Source of the DNA: Lentzea alba
GTDB lineage: Bacteria > Actinomycetota > Actinomycetes > Mycobacteriales > Pseudonocardiaceae
DNA: 64,000 nt
Assembly (NCBI RefSeq): GCF_011067745.1
Contig: NZ_JAAMPJ010000019.1
Location: 124,001-188,000, forward strand
Direction of reading: 5' to 3'
The notes beneath the pieces were generated by a model. It had not been told where the DNA came from. It did no database searches and saw only the letters and a program-made list of their open reading frames with translations. Positions 51,574 through 60,184 of this stretch are shown here, one piece after another (position 1 is the stretch's first letter; every line of letters starts with the position of its first letter). The position numbers were made by a program, and so were the translations under genes.

Positions 51574-51609
51574 CCGCGAGAGGTAAGTGCACCGACTTGC
51601 CTCTCGCGG
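51574..51609. repeat. Inverted repeat in the DUF2269/SDR divergent region
   Basis: CCGCGAGAGG (51574-51583) pairs with CCTCTCGCGG (51600-51609), with the arms extended by AAGT/ACTT after one unpaired position each, leaving a short loop. It lies between divergent genes and just upstream of the -35 of the SDR promoter, so an activator or second-repressor site is more likely than a terminator. Confidence 0.4.
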
Positions 51610-51652
51610 CGGGAGGGGCTACGTTCGAATGGTGAGTCGATCGACTCACCAT
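51597..51652 (+). promoter_or_regulatory. SDR-TetR operon promoter and TetR operator
   Basis: TTGCCT (51597-51602) and TACGTT (51620-51625) are spaced by exactly 17 bases. Immediately after, 51629-51652 is a perfect 24-base palindrome whose half-site is ATGGTGAGTCGA. A repressor bound there would cover the transcription start. The TetR gene two genes downstream is the likely ligand-responsive repressor. Confidence 0.6.
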
Positions 51653-51675
51653 GGCTCAGAGGGAATCAGGCAGCG

Positions 51676-52431
51676 ATGAATCGTCTTGCGGGCAAGCGTG
51701 CCCTCATCACCGGCGGCACGAGTGGAATCGGTCTGGAGACCGCGCGGCGTTTCGTCGCGGAGGGCGCTCGTGTGCTGGTCACGGGGGTCACTCCGGGCAG
51801 CATCGAGAACGCGCGGCAGATCTTGGGCGCGGACGTGCCGGTGGTGCGGGCGGACGCACGCGATCTTGCGGCGCAGCGTGCTCTGGCGGACCAGGTGCGT
51901 GATCACTTCGGACAGTTGGACGTGGCGTTCCTCAACGCCGGCGTCTCGGACTGGCGGCCTTTCGAGGACCACACGGAGGAGAGCTTCGACCGTCTCTTCG
52001 ACATCAACGTCAAGAGCGTCTTCTTCCTCACCCAGGCCCTCCTGCCAATCCTGGCCAAGCCGTCGTCGGTGATCCTGAACGCCTCCAACAGCGCGCACGG
52101 CGGCTACGGATATTCGAACGCCTACGCCGCCACGAAGGCGGCCGTCAGTTCGCTGATGCGGTCGTGGAACGCGGACTTGTTGGCCTCGCACGGCATCCGT
52201 TTCAACGCGATCAGTCCGGGACCGGTGGACACGCCGCTCTACTCCAAGCTCGGGATCGAGGATCCGGCGCAGCAGGCCGCGGTGCTGGACGGGATCAGTT
52301 CCGGCATTCCGCTGGGACGCATGGGCAAGGCCGAGGAGATCGCGGAAGCCGTGGTCTACCTCGCGTCCGACAGCTCCGCGTTCACCGTCGGCCAGGACCT
52401 GGTGCTGGACGGAGGTCAGACGATTCTCTGA
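51676..52431 (+). CDS. Short-chain dehydrogenase/reductase (251 aa)
   Basis: Classical SDR: NADP-binding GGTSGIG (about 13-19), LNAG (about 87-90), catalytic Ser in NASNSAHGG, and Tyr-x-x-x-Lys in YAATKAAV, followed by ISPGPVDTPLY and the C-terminal FTVGQDLVLDGG. The catalytic set is complete. The ATG at 51676 is used because homology begins there; upstream in-frame codons cross the operator. It is the first gene of a TetR-controlled operon with an NTF2-like protein. Substrate unknown; a reductase acting on a small carbonyl compound is likely. Confidence 0.9.
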   Translation: MNRLAGKRALITGGTSGIGLETARRFVAEGARVLVTGVTPGSIENARQILGADVPVVRADARDLAAQRALADQVRDHFGQLDVAFLNAGVSDWRPFEDHTEESFDRLFDINVKSVFFLTQALLPILAKPSSVILNASNSAHGGYGYSNAYAATKAAVSSLMRSWNADLLASHGIRFNAISPGPVDTPLYSKLGIEDPAQQAAVLDGISSGIPLGRMGKAEEIAEAVVYLASDSSAFTVGQDLVLDGGQTIL

Positions 52432-52449
52432 CGTGGAAAAATCCCGGGC

Positions 52450-53175
52450 ATGACCGGGGACGTGAAGGGAGCAGGGGTGGAGACCGACGCCGCTCTCTGT
52501 GCTGAGAAGGGGAAGGCCGGCTACCACGAGCGGGTCAAGGCCGAGAACCTCGAGCGCATCATGTGCGCTGCGCGGGATCTGTTCCTGGAGCAGGGCTATG
52601 ACCGGACCTCGCTCGCGCAGATCGCCAAGAAGGCGGGCGTCTCCACCGGCACCCTGTTCAAGCGGTACCCGTCCAAATCGGCCCTGTTCCAGGCTGTAGC
52701 GGCCCAGCAGTGGCAGCTGGACGTGCAGTACGAGGAACCGCCCGGGCCGGGTGATCCCCAGGACGGGCTCACCCGGATCGGCCGGGACTACGCCTGCCTG
52801 ATCGGGCGGCCGGGCACCGCGGCCCTGTGCCGTCTGGTCATCACCGAACTCCCGCGCCTGCCGGAACTGGCGGACAGCGTCGGCACCGGCTTCGCCATCG
52901 ACCGCGGCCCGTTCTTCGAGCGGCTTCGCACCTATCTGGACGCCGAGGCCGAGGCCGGCACGCTGCAGTTCCACTCGGCTGACGGCCAGGACCTGACGGC
53001 GGCGGAGGTGGCCCAGCAGTTCCTGGGCATGATCGGCGGCCAGCTCCTGTGGCCACAACTGGTGCAGCCCGACTTCATCCCGCCCGGTCCCATGGACACC
53101 ACCGTCGTGGACGAAGCCGTCACCCTCATGGTCACCCGCTACGGACAGCACCAACAGGGGCAGGAGCAGGTATGA
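52450..53175 (+). CDS. TetR-family regulator (241 aa)
   Basis: An N-terminal helix-turn-helix (about 35-80, IMCAARDLFLEQGYDRTSLAQIAKKAGVSTGTLFKRYPSKSALFQ) is preceded by about 30 extra residues. The C-terminal ligand domain resembles AefR/AcrR-like regulators (FAIDRGPFFERLRTYLDAEAEAG). It lies 18 bases after the SDR gene and overlaps the NTF2-like gene by 4 bases. It probably represses its own operon at the 51629-51652 palindrome and is released by the SDR substrate. Confidence 0.88.
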   Translation: MTGDVKGAGVETDAALCAEKGKAGYHERVKAENLERIMCAARDLFLEQGYDRTSLAQIAKKAGVSTGTLFKRYPSKSALFQAVAAQQWQLDVQYEEPPGPGDPQDGLTRIGRDYACLIGRPGTAALCRLVITELPRLPELADSVGTGFAIDRGPFFERLRTYLDAEAEAGTLQFHSADGQDLTAAEVAQQFLGMIGGQLLWPQLVQPDFIPPGPMDTTVVDEAVTLMVTRYGQHQQGQEQV

Positions 53176-53573
53176 CCGACGACGTGGCCAGCCAAGTGAT
53201 CAAGGCTGAGCAGAATCGGATCCGATGTCTCCTCGACGTGGATCGCGGCACCTTCGACCGCTTGCACGCCGCGGAGTACCGGTTGTGCAACCCGACCGGC
53301 ACCGTGTGGACGAAGACCGAATACCTGGATCTCCTCACCACCGGGCGGCTCACCTACCGGGAACTGGCGCTGACCGGCGACGTGGACGCCATCGTCGGCA
53401 CCGACGTCGTCGTTCTGCGCTACCGGTGCGTCATCGAACTCACCGTTCACGGCGCGGACATCCCGCGGCACGAGGCCTGGCACACCGACGTCTACACCAA
53501 TGCGGACGGCACGTGGCGTTGTGTCTGGTCGCAAGCCACCGGCATCATGGACCTTCCGTTGGCCGCGCCCTGA
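53172..53573 (+). CDS. NTF2-like (SnoaL/DUF4440-type) protein (133 aa)
   Basis: Single-domain NTF2-fold protein: AEQNRIRCLLDVDRGTFDRLHAAEY, a YL..L..G..TY segment and VLRYRC.IEL, ending RCVWSQATGIM. Such proteins are often small-molecule binders or isomerases. The ATG overlaps the TetR stop (ATGA), preceded by GGAGCAGG. It is cotranscribed with the SDR and TetR genes, suggesting it handles the same compound. Downstream lies only the IS630 remnant. Confidence 0.78.
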   Translation: MTDDVASQVIKAEQNRIRCLLDVDRGTFDRLHAAEYRLCNPTGTVWTKTEYLDLLTTGRLTYRELALTGDVDAIVGTDVVVLRYRCVIELTVHGADIPRHEAWHTDVYTNADGTWRCVWSQATGIMDLPLAAP

Positions 53574-53599
53574 CGCAGGCCGGTTGTTTCTGGACGCAA

Positions 53600-54195
53600 T
53601 GCCTGCATGCCCCAGGCGGTTGGGCTCGGCTCGGGCGTTGTGCCAGCGGATGTAGGCGCCGATGGCGGCGTTCTGCTCGGCGTGGGCTGCGGTGATCGGT
53701 ACCGCCCAGGGAGAAGTGGCGCAGAGCGACGAACTCGGCCTCGATCCAGTTCAGCCAGGAGCCGCAAGTCGGTAGGTAGATCAGCTCGATCTGGTTGTCC
53801 GCGCACCACGTGCGGACGTCGGCGTTGCGGTGATACGTCGCTCGCAGGCGTTTCGGCTTGGCCTGTGGACGCCAGGCTTTTCCTTTGCGGGGTAACAGGT
53901 TCAGTGGTCCGAACTCGTCCACGCAGATCACCCGTCCGTCAGCGGGCGGGTGATCGTAGAGATCGAGTATCCGCTGCATTTCGGGGATGAAGTCCGGGTC
54001 AGGCGAGGCTTTCCAGGTGGTGGTCTGCCAGGAGATGCCGGCTTCGCGCAGGATGCGGCGGATGGTCTCGCGGTGATGCCCCAGTCGGCGGGCGACGTCC
54101 TGGCGATCAGGCAGATCCGCTGGCGGATCTGCTCACACGTAGTCCTCGCTGATCTGCATCAACGAGGTGACGAACACGCTCGGCCGACGAGCCAC
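53600..54195 (-). mobile_element. Decayed IS630-type transposase
   Basis: Broken pieces of one transposase read right to left. ARRPSVFVTSLM then ISEDYV and an in-frame stop (from GTG 54195); ETIRRILREAGISWQTTTWKAS, then DPDFI; VICVDEFGPLNLLPRKGKAWRP, the DDE-domain start; a deletion of about 90 residues inside the DDE domain; ELIYLPTCGSWLNWIEAEF; and a frameshift before AEQNAAIGAYIRWHNARAEP. Together these recall actinobacterial IS630-type elements but the copy cannot be functional. It fills the gap 53574-54281; no terminal repeats were identified. Confidence 0.7.
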
Positions 54196-54281
54196 AACCA
54201 CCTCCCGCACTCGACCTGCGGGACCAGCCTGCCGGTCAGCCTGGAAGATCGATTACCGGGTCAACGATCTGCGACGAGCCA

Positions 54282-55412
54282 TTAGAACGGTGGCGGGTCA
54301 CCGAGCACTGGTTCCGGGTCTCGTTGGTAGGTCTTTCCGGCCGGGCTGCGGAAGCAGAACCGGCCCGGCTTCGGCTGACTGACCTGCCAGGCCGTGCGGT
54401 GCTTCACGCGATGATGCCTGCGGCAGAACGCACCCAGGTTGTCGGCCGAGGTCGACCCCAGCGGAAACGGCACCGTATGGTCGAGATCCGACTGGTGCGA
54501 CGGGCGCATGCAACCGGGAAACCGGCAGGTCCGATCCCGCATCCACACGAACCGGCGCAGCGCGGCGGGCGGCCGGTACGTGCTGGTACCGAACTCCAGC
54601 GCCTCCCCCGTCACCGGATCGGTGAGCAGACGGCGCCAGGTGGAGTCCCCAGCCAGCTCACGAGCCAGGTCAGCGGTGATCGGCCCATACCCGGCCAGCT
54701 CGCCGGGCTGCTCGGACAACCCCATCAACGTGGCCGCGGACACCGCGACGTACAGCTCCACCTTGACCGCACTCGTCTTGTCCGGCGTGGCCAGGATCAG
54801 ATCGGCGACCACGTCGGCACGCACCTGGTCGAGGGTCCGGGAATCGGTCGGCGTCTTGCTCTGGCGGGCAATGGCATCGACACGCGCGTAGCACGCGGTC
54901 GCGAGATGCGCGGGCAGATAAGCCCAGAACCGCGCCATGTCCTCCTCCAGGGCGTCAATCCCGGTACACCGCTGCTTCTTGCGCTCCTCCGCCCGCTCCT
55001 TGTGCCCCTCCGGATCCACCCGCATCACCACACGATTGGTGAACTGCCGCATCTGCGCACCGGTCTGCTCCGACGCCCTGCCCAGCACCCGCTCCTCCAC
55101 CTCGGCCGCGAGATCGGCCGACAGCGGCACCGTCTTGTCATGCAGGACCCGGGCCTTGTACAGATCGATCTCGCCCTTCTCCAAAGCGTCCAACGTGTTC
55201 GGCAGCTTGGAGGCAAGATCAAGAGCCAGGGCGACCTGATCGGTGGTCCACCGAGACGTCCACCGCATGGCCGCCGCGATCTCGGCGTCGAAGAACTCCT
55301 CCCCCTCACACGCGATCGCATAGTCGGCAAGCACACGCAACGACTGCGCCTGATGATAGGCAATTTCTCTCTCGTGATAAGCCAGAGCATCGAGAACCTC
55401 GACCGCTTCCAT
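54282..55412 (-). CDS. DUF222/13E12-type protein with C-terminal HNH nuclease (376 aa)
   Basis: A DUF222 helical region (about 5-270, ALAYHEREIAYHQAQSLRVLADYA at the start) is followed by an HNH domain: RTCRFPGCMRPSHQSDLDHTVPF....SADNLGAFCRRHHRVKH (about 295-345) with two metal-site cysteines and the H-N-H residues. These multicopy actinobacterial proteins are often linked to mobile DNA; the neighbouring dead transposase fits that. The ATG at 55412 is used; further upstream codons add an unusual aromatic-rich tail. Function in the host is not established. Confidence 0.82.
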   Translation of the reverse strand: MEAVEVLDALAYHEREIAYHQAQSLRVLADYAIACEGEEFFDAEIAAAMRWTSRWTTDQVALALDLASKLPNTLDALEKGEIDLYKARVLHDKTVPLSADLAAEVEERVLGRASEQTGAQMRQFTNRVVMRVDPEGHKERAEERKKQRCTGIDALEEDMARFWAYLPAHLATACYARVDAIARQSKTPTDSRTLDQVRADVVADLILATPDKTSAVKVELYVAVSAATLMGLSEQPGELAGYGPITADLARELAGDSTWRRLLTDPVTGEALEFGTSTYRPPAALRRFVWMRDRTCRFPGCMRPSHQSDLDHTVPFPLGSTSADNLGAFCRRHHRVKHRTAWQVSQPKPGRFCFRSPAGKTYQRDPEPVLGDPPPF

Positions 55413-55626
55413 ACCCCCAATTCTATTCTTGATCCAAAACAAAAATGACCAAAACCAGCCACCCGATAAGGTGAACCCGCAGCTCAGACATGCCACCGTA
55501 TAGCTCGTACGTCTTTTCTCTCTCTACGACACGCAACCACTAGAAACCACCTACGCACCCGCACGCGTAAACGCAAATAGACCACGCCCCGCAACCACCT
55601 ACGAAACAACACCACAGAAATTCGTT
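55413..55626. other. AT-richer intergenic spacer
   Basis: The spacer between the HNH gene start and the response-regulator terminator is visibly richer in A and T than the flanking genes (for example TTCTATTCTTGATCC near 55429 and AAATTCGTTCC near 55617). No convincing reading frame, tRNA or repeat was found. It may carry the HNH gene promoter or be a scar of insertion. Confidence 0.35.
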
Positions 55627-55661
55627 CCGACACACGCCCGACGAAGGAGGGCATGTGTCGG
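55627..55661 (-). terminator. Stem-loop terminator after the response regulator gene
   Basis: Arms 55627-55639 (CCGACACACGCCC) and 55649-55661 pair over 13 bases with one mismatch, around a 9-base loop, about 30 bases beyond the response-regulator stop on the minus strand. It probably ends the two-component-system transcript. There is no long T-tract. Confidence 0.55.
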
Positions 55662-55690
55662 GTCGCGGCAAGGCGTGCCCTCAAGCCAAC

Positions 55691-56338
55691 TCATCCCCCA
55701 GGCGTAACAATCCCCTGCTCATAAGCAAACACCACAGCATGAGTCCGATCCCGCAACCCGAGCTTCGCCAACACCCGAGAAACATGCGTCTTAACAGTCG
55801 TCTCCCCCAAGAACAACACCGCAGCGATCTCCGCGTTGGAAGCCCCCTTGGCCAACTCGACCAGCACCTCGAACTCCCGATCGGTCAACGAGGCCGGCCG
55901 AGTCCGTTCCTTCCCGGCAGTGCTGAACCGAGCGATCACCCGCCGAGTCACCTCAGGCGACAACAAAGCGTCCCCCCGCGCCACCACCCGCACGGACTCG
56001 ACGAGGTCCTCCGGCGACGCGTTCTTCAACAGGAACCCACTCGCACCCGCCTGCAGCGCCTCGAACAGGTAGTCCTCGCGGTCGAAGGTCGTCAGGATGA
56101 CCACTCGGGTGCCGTTACCGGCGGAAAGGATCCGCCGGGTGGCTTCGAGGCCGTCCATGCGCGGCATCTGGACGTCCATCAACACGACGTCCGGCCGCAG
56201 CGACGCCACCAACTCGACGGCCTGGGCGCCGTCACCCGCCTCGCCGACCACCTCGATGCCGGGTTCGGTACCGAGGATGACGCGGAAGCCTGCGCGAACC
56301 AGGTCCTGGTCGTCGGCCAGCACGACTCGCAAACTCAC
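55691..56338 (-). CDS. NarL/LuxR-family response regulator (215 aa)
   Basis: A receiver domain (Asp10/11 in VVLADDQ, phosphoacceptor Asp55 in VVLMDVQMP, Thr in VVILTTFDRE) is joined to a C-terminal LuxR helix-turn-helix (about 150-205, LTDREFEVLVELAKGASNAEIAAVLFLGETTVKTHVSRVLAKLG). Its start overlaps the kinase stop (ATGA), so the kinase is translated first and the regulator follows. Pairs of this kind control antibiotic or envelope-stress genes in actinomycetes; the target here may be the adjacent ABC substrate-binding gene, divergently placed. Confidence 0.93.
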   Translation of the reverse strand: MSLRVVLADDQDLVRAGFRVILGTEPGIEVVGEAGDGAQAVELVASLRPDVVLMDVQMPRMDGLEATRRILSAGNGTRVVILTTFDREDYLFEALQAGASGFLLKNASPEDLVESVRVVARGDALLSPEVTRRVIARFSTAGKERTRPASLTDREFEVLVELAKGASNAEIAAVLFLGETTVKTHVSRVLAKLGLRDRTHAVVFAYEQGIVTPGG

Positions 56339-57594
56339 GCCTTCTCCTCCGAAGCCGTAGGCAACGACACACGGACCAGATAGCCCGCGTCACGCCGTGG
56401 TCCCGCCTCCAGCGAACCGCCGTGCACCGCCACGCGTTCGCGCATGCCCACGAGACCGAACCCGGCACCGGGCGCGCCTCGGCCGCGGCCGTCGTCGGAG
56501 ATCTCCACTTCGAGAGCGCTGTCCAGGAAACGCATTCGGACGTCGACGTGTTGCGCGTCCGCGTGCTTGACCACGTTCGTCAGCGCTTCCTGCACGACGC
56601 GATACGCGGACAACGCCACGCCGGACGACACCTCTCGAGGCGAGCCGTACACGCCGTGTGAGACCTCCAGGCCCGCGGCGCGTGCGTTGTCGAAGAGTTC
56701 CGGCAGATCATCGAGACCGGGTGCCGAACGCAGGTCCTCCTGAGTACCCGCGCGCAGCACCCCGAGCAGGCCGCGCAGTTCGTTGATCGCGGTGCGCGCG
56801 GTCTGCTCCACGGTTTGCAGCACGTCGCGCGCCATCGCGGGATCGGAGTCCAGGACCCGGCGCGCGGCACCTGCCTGGATGCCCATCACGGACACGTGAT
56901 GCGCCACCACGTCGTGCAGGTCGCGGGCGATGCGCAGGCGTTCGGCGGCGATGGCGCCGGCGGTGTTCCGTTCCTGCGAGAGCCGCAGTTCCTCGGCCCG
57001 GAACTCCAGCTGCGCCTGACGCCGGGCGCTCGACCACGCCATCTCCCCCACCACGTAGGCGAACAGGAAGAAGAAGATGTTGAACTCCAGTCCGTAGAGG
57101 ACGGAGGCGAGCACCGGGTCCAGCGGCCCGGCGGCCTTCTCGAAATCCCCCTTCGGACCGAGCAGCGCCCGCACGAGGCTGAAGCCGAGCCACAGGAACA
57201 TCGCGACGATGACGCCGATGCGGGACCAGCGGGCGACGACGCGGTTCTGCTCCCAGGCGCCGGCCGTGAAGATCGCGAGGAAGAGGATGCCGGACGGCAC
57301 CAGCGTGTCGGCGGACCTGTTCGCTTGCGCCGCGATGAAAAGCGCGGACACCACCAGCATGACGGCCAGCGGGTAGCGGCGGCGCACGACCAGGGGCGCG
57401 CACAACGCGACCGTCCACGCCAGTTGCACGGGCAGTGTCGGCGGGTCCTTGAAGACGTAACCGCCGATGCTGTTGACCAGGACGGTGACCTCGACCGCGC
57501 AGAGCAGCACGATCACCGCGATGCCGATGTCGCGCCGCCGTTGCGCGGACGTCGGGCCGGGCCGCCGCCACTCGGTCCACTCGGGCTCTTCCAC
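56335..57594 (-). CDS. NarL-type sensor histidine kinase (419 aa)
   Basis: Five or six membrane helices (about 25-190) form an integral sensor with little extracytoplasmic sequence. A HisKA_3 domain carries the phosphorylated His227 in RIARDLHDVVAHHVSVM, and the HATPase_c domain follows with ISDDGRGRGAPGAGFGLVGMRERV. Such membrane-embedded kinases often sense lipids or antibiotics. The GTG at 57594 is preferred because the first helix starts soon after and upstream in-frame codons enter the promoter gap. It overlaps the regulator by 4 bases. Confidence 0.9.
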   Translation of the reverse strand: MEEPEWTEWRRPGPTSAQRRRDIGIAVIVLLCAVEVTVLVNSIGGYVFKDPPTLPVQLAWTVALCAPLVVRRRYPLAVMLVVSALFIAAQANRSADTLVPSGILFLAIFTAGAWEQNRVVARWSRIGVIVAMFLWLGFSLVRALLGPKGDFEKAAGPLDPVLASVLYGLEFNIFFFLFAYVVGEMAWSSARRQAQLEFRAEELRLSQERNTAGAIAAERLRIARDLHDVVAHHVSVMGIQAGAARRVLDSDPAMARDVLQTVEQTARTAINELRGLLGVLRAGTQEDLRSAPGLDDLPELFDNARAAGLEVSHGVYGSPREVSSGVALSAYRVVQEALTNVVKHADAQHVDVRMRFLDSALEVEISDDGRGRGAPGAGFGLVGMRERVAVHGGSLEAGPRRDAGYLVRVSLPTASEEKA

Positions 57595-57744
57595 CTGATC
57601 ACGGTACCCGGCAGGCCTTTTCCATCGGTAATCGAAGTTATTCGCCTCGAAGGGTGTTTCCGGCCACAAAGTTGGACTGACCAGCACCTGTTCCCCAATA
57701 CTTTTGGCTACCAGCGAGTAACTTCCCCGCGACAAGGTCGTGAA

Positions 57745-58980
57745 ATGTCCATTCGTCACCTATTTCTGTCCGCCGCCGTGCTGACCGGCGCGCTCACCGC
57801 CTGCGGGTCAGGTGACGAGTCGACCTCGACTGTTCGCACCGGACCCGGCGTCGCCCCCGATTCGATTTCGCTCGGCGTGCTGACCGACTTGACGGGCCCG
57901 TTCAAAGGGAGTGCGGTTTCCCGCATCCGCGGCTACGAGCTCTATCTGGACGACGTCAACAAACGCGGCGGAGTGTGCGGCCGCCGCGTCGAGTTGAAGC
58001 AGAAGGACCACGCCTACGACGTGCAGAAGGCCCTCGACGGCTATTTCGAGCTCGAACCCCAGGTGATGGGTTTCATCGAGGTGCTCGGCCAGCCGATGAC
58101 CGCGGCCATCGAGCCCGACCTGATGCAGACCCGCGCGCTGACCGTGCCCGTGTCGTGGGCCGCCTCCCTGCTCGGCAACCCGCACATGATGATCGTCGGC
58201 ACCACCTACGACCTCGACATCCTCAACGGCCTCGACTTCTACAAGCGCAAGGGCCTCCTCGCGGAGGGCGACACCGTCGGCCATCTGCACCTGCGTGGCA
58301 GCTTCGGCGACAACGCCCTGGAGGGCAGCCGGTTCGCCGCGGAGAGCTGGGGCCTGAACATCTCCGAGCAGGCCGTCACCGAGACGACGGCGAACCTCCT
58401 CACCCAGATCACCGCCCTGAAGGCCGCCAACGCCAAGGTGCTGGTCCTGAGCCTGACCCCGCCGCAGACCGCGGCCGCGGTGGGCATCGCCGCCCAGCTC
58501 GGCTGGACCGTGCCGATCCTGTCCAGCGCCGTGAGCTACGACCCGGCGATCATGCAGTCCCCGGTCGCCCCGGTGTTCGCCAAGCAGGTCCTGCTCACCT
58601 CGCCGGTCGCGCCGTGGAGTGCCGACGCGGAGGGCGTCCGCGAGCTGCGCGACGTCTACCACCAGCGCTACCCCGGCGAGGAAGGCACGCTGAACACCGT
58701 GCACGGCTACACGGTCGCGATGGCGTTCGTGGCGGTGCTGGAAAAGGCCTGTGCCAAGAACGACCTGTCCCGCGACGGCGTGCTGCGCGCGTTCCACGAC
58801 ACCAACGCGATCAAGGCCAAGAGCCTCACCGGTGAGCTGCGGTTCTCGCTGGTGGGCCGGCCGTCCGCGACCGAGTCGTACATGAGCCGTCCGGACGCGG
58901 GGGTGCCCGGCACGCTGAAGGTCGAGGAGAACCTCCACGAGTCGGAGCTCGTGAAGCTCAAGGGCACCCGCGCCCGTTGA
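57745..58980 (+). CDS. Branched-chain amino acid-type ABC substrate-binding lipoprotein (411 aa)
   Basis: A lipoprotein signal peptide with lipobox LTAC (lipidated Cys about 20) precedes a two-lobed Peripla_BP_6 domain: ISLGVLTDLTGPFKGSAVSRIRGYELYLDDVNKRGGV... and later FGDNALEGSRFAAESWG. It would capture a small amide or amino-acid-like ligand at the membrane surface. No permease or ATPase genes are adjacent, so it is an orphan or serves as an input to the divergent kinase. The ATG at 57745 is set by the signal peptide. Confidence 0.85.
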   Translation: MSIRHLFLSAAVLTGALTACGSGDESTSTVRTGPGVAPDSISLGVLTDLTGPFKGSAVSRIRGYELYLDDVNKRGGVCGRRVELKQKDHAYDVQKALDGYFELEPQVMGFIEVLGQPMTAAIEPDLMQTRALTVPVSWAASLLGNPHMMIVGTTYDLDILNGLDFYKRKGLLAEGDTVGHLHLRGSFGDNALEGSRFAAESWGLNISEQAVTETTANLLTQITALKAANAKVLVLSLTPPQTAAAVGIAAQLGWTVPILSSAVSYDPAIMQSPVAPVFAKQVLLTSPVAPWSADAEGVRELRDVYHQRYPGEEGTLNTVHGYTVAMAFVAVLEKACAKNDLSRDGVLRAFHDTNAIKAKSLTGELRFSLVGRPSATESYMSRPDAGVPGTLKVEENLHESELVKLKGTRAR

Positions 58981-59007
58981 TCTAGTGGTGCGATCCACAC
59001 CACTAGA
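58981..59007. terminator. Inverted repeat directly after the lipoprotein stop
   Basis: TCTAGTGGTG (58981-58990) and CACCACTAGA (58998-59007) are perfect 10-base arms around a 7-base loop. The repeat begins immediately after the stop codon and ends 8 bases before the MBL gene start. It may be a terminator or an operator for the MBL gene; there is no T-tract. Confidence 0.5.
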
Positions 59008-59015
59008 GTCGGCGA

Positions 59016-59765
59016 ATGGGACTGAGCCTGACCGTGCTCGGCTGCGCGACGCCGTACCCGAGCACGGACAACCCCTGTTCGGGCTACCTGGTGTCGCACA
59101 ACGACACACGGGTGTGGATGGACGCGGGCACCGGCACGCTCGGTCCGCTCCAGCGCCACACCCGGCTCGAGGACCTGGACGCGATCTGGATCTCGCACCT
59201 GCACGCCGACCACAGCGCGGACCTGCTCACCGCCTACTACGCCCTGCTGTACGCGGACATCGAGCGCGATCCGGTCCCGCTGTACGGTCCTCCGGGCATC
59301 GCCGACCGGCTCGCGGGCTTCCTCACCAACGGCCCGCAGCGCAGCCCGGTCGAGTCGGCGTTCGCGATCACCGAACTCCACGACGGCCACGAGGCGGAGG
59401 TCGGCTCGCTGCGGCTGACGACGCGAGCCGTCGAGCACGGCATCCCCGCGTTCGCCGTGCGGGTCGACGCGGGCACGTCGCTGACGTACTCCGGCGACAC
59501 CACCCCGTGCCGGAGCCTCACCGAACTGGCCAGCGGCACCGACGTGCTGCTGTGCGAGGCAGAGAGCGCGGTGAAGACGCCGGACATGGCGCACCACACG
59601 CCGGAGGACGCGGGCGACACCGCGACATCGGCGGGCGCGGGCAGGTTGATCATCACGCACGTGGGCCGCTTCCTGACCCCTCAGGAAGCGGTCACCCGCG
59701 CCTCGGCCCGGTACGGGGGCGAGGTCGACTACGCGACGCCGGGCACCACGTTCACCGTTGGTTGA
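59016..59765 (+). CDS. MBL-fold metallo-hydrolase (249 aa)
   Basis: Metallo-beta-lactamase fold with the metal-binding SHLHADHSAD motif (about 60-69, HxHxDH), a later SGDTTP Asp site and ITHVGRF His site. It belongs to the RNase Z/arylsulfatase-like branch of small MBL proteins; substrate unknown. A class B beta-lactamase is unlikely because the extra zinc-ligand pattern is absent. The 3' end overlaps the convergent VOC gene by 14 bases. Confidence 0.85.
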   Translation: MGLSLTVLGCATPYPSTDNPCSGYLVSHNDTRVWMDAGTGTLGPLQRHTRLEDLDAIWISHLHADHSADLLTAYYALLYADIERDPVPLYGPPGIADRLAGFLTNGPQRSPVESAFAITELHDGHEAEVGSLRLTTRAVEHGIPAFAVRVDAGTSLTYSGDTTPCRSLTELASGTDVLLCEAESAVKTPDMAHHTPEDAGDTATSAGAGRLIITHVGRFLTPQEAVTRASARYGGEVDYATPGTTFTVG

Positions 59766-60174
59766 TGCGGACCAGGTTGCCGGCCGGGTCGCGGAACGAG
59801 CAGTCGCGCACACCCCACGGCTGGTCCTCGGGCTCCTGCAACACCTCACCCGCGCCCGTTTCCTCGACCCACGCCCGCGCACGGTCGAACGTGCCCTGCA
59901 AGTCCTTGGAGGCGAGCGAAAGGGCCGTGTAGACGCCCTTCGCCATCAGGACGGCGATCGTGCGGCGTTCCTCGTCGCTCACGCCGGGGTCGGCGGCGGG
60001 CGGGTGCAGCACGATGCCGGTCTCCGGCTGATCGGGCGGGCCCACGGTGATCCAGCGCATGGTGCCCTGACCGACGTCCTGGCGAACCTCGAAGCCGAGC
60101 GCGTCGCGGAAGAAGCCGAGGGACTTCTCTGGGTCGTCTGCGGGCAGGAACGCCGCGGCGATGATGACTGACAT
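59752..60174 (-). CDS. VOC-family (glyoxalase-like) protein (140 aa)
   Basis: Vicinal-oxygen-chelate fold with two beta-alpha-beta repeats: ADDPEKSLGFFRDALGFEVRQDVG... and SFRDPAGNLVRINQ at the C-terminus, giving the usual metal-ligand spacing of Glyoxalase/Bleomycin-resistance-type proteins. The ATG at 60174 (MSVIIAAAFLPADD) is preferred; two alternatives lie just upstream. It follows an AraC-family gene on the same strand by 10 bases, a recurrent AraC-VOC pair. Function unspecified. Confidence 0.82.
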   Translation of the reverse strand: MSVIIAAAFLPADDPEKSLGFFRDALGFEVRQDVGQGTMRWITVGPPDQPETGIVLHPPAADPGVSDEERRTIAVLMAKGVYTALSLASKDLQGTFDRARAWVEETGAGEVLQEPEDQPWGVRDCSFRDPAGNLVRINQR

Positions 60175-60184
60175 GGCGATCAAC

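Noticed and set aside
59016..59765. Class B beta-lactamase
   Set aside because: Although HxHxDH is present, the extra ligand spacing and length of beta-lactamases are not; a general MBL hydrolase is the better call.
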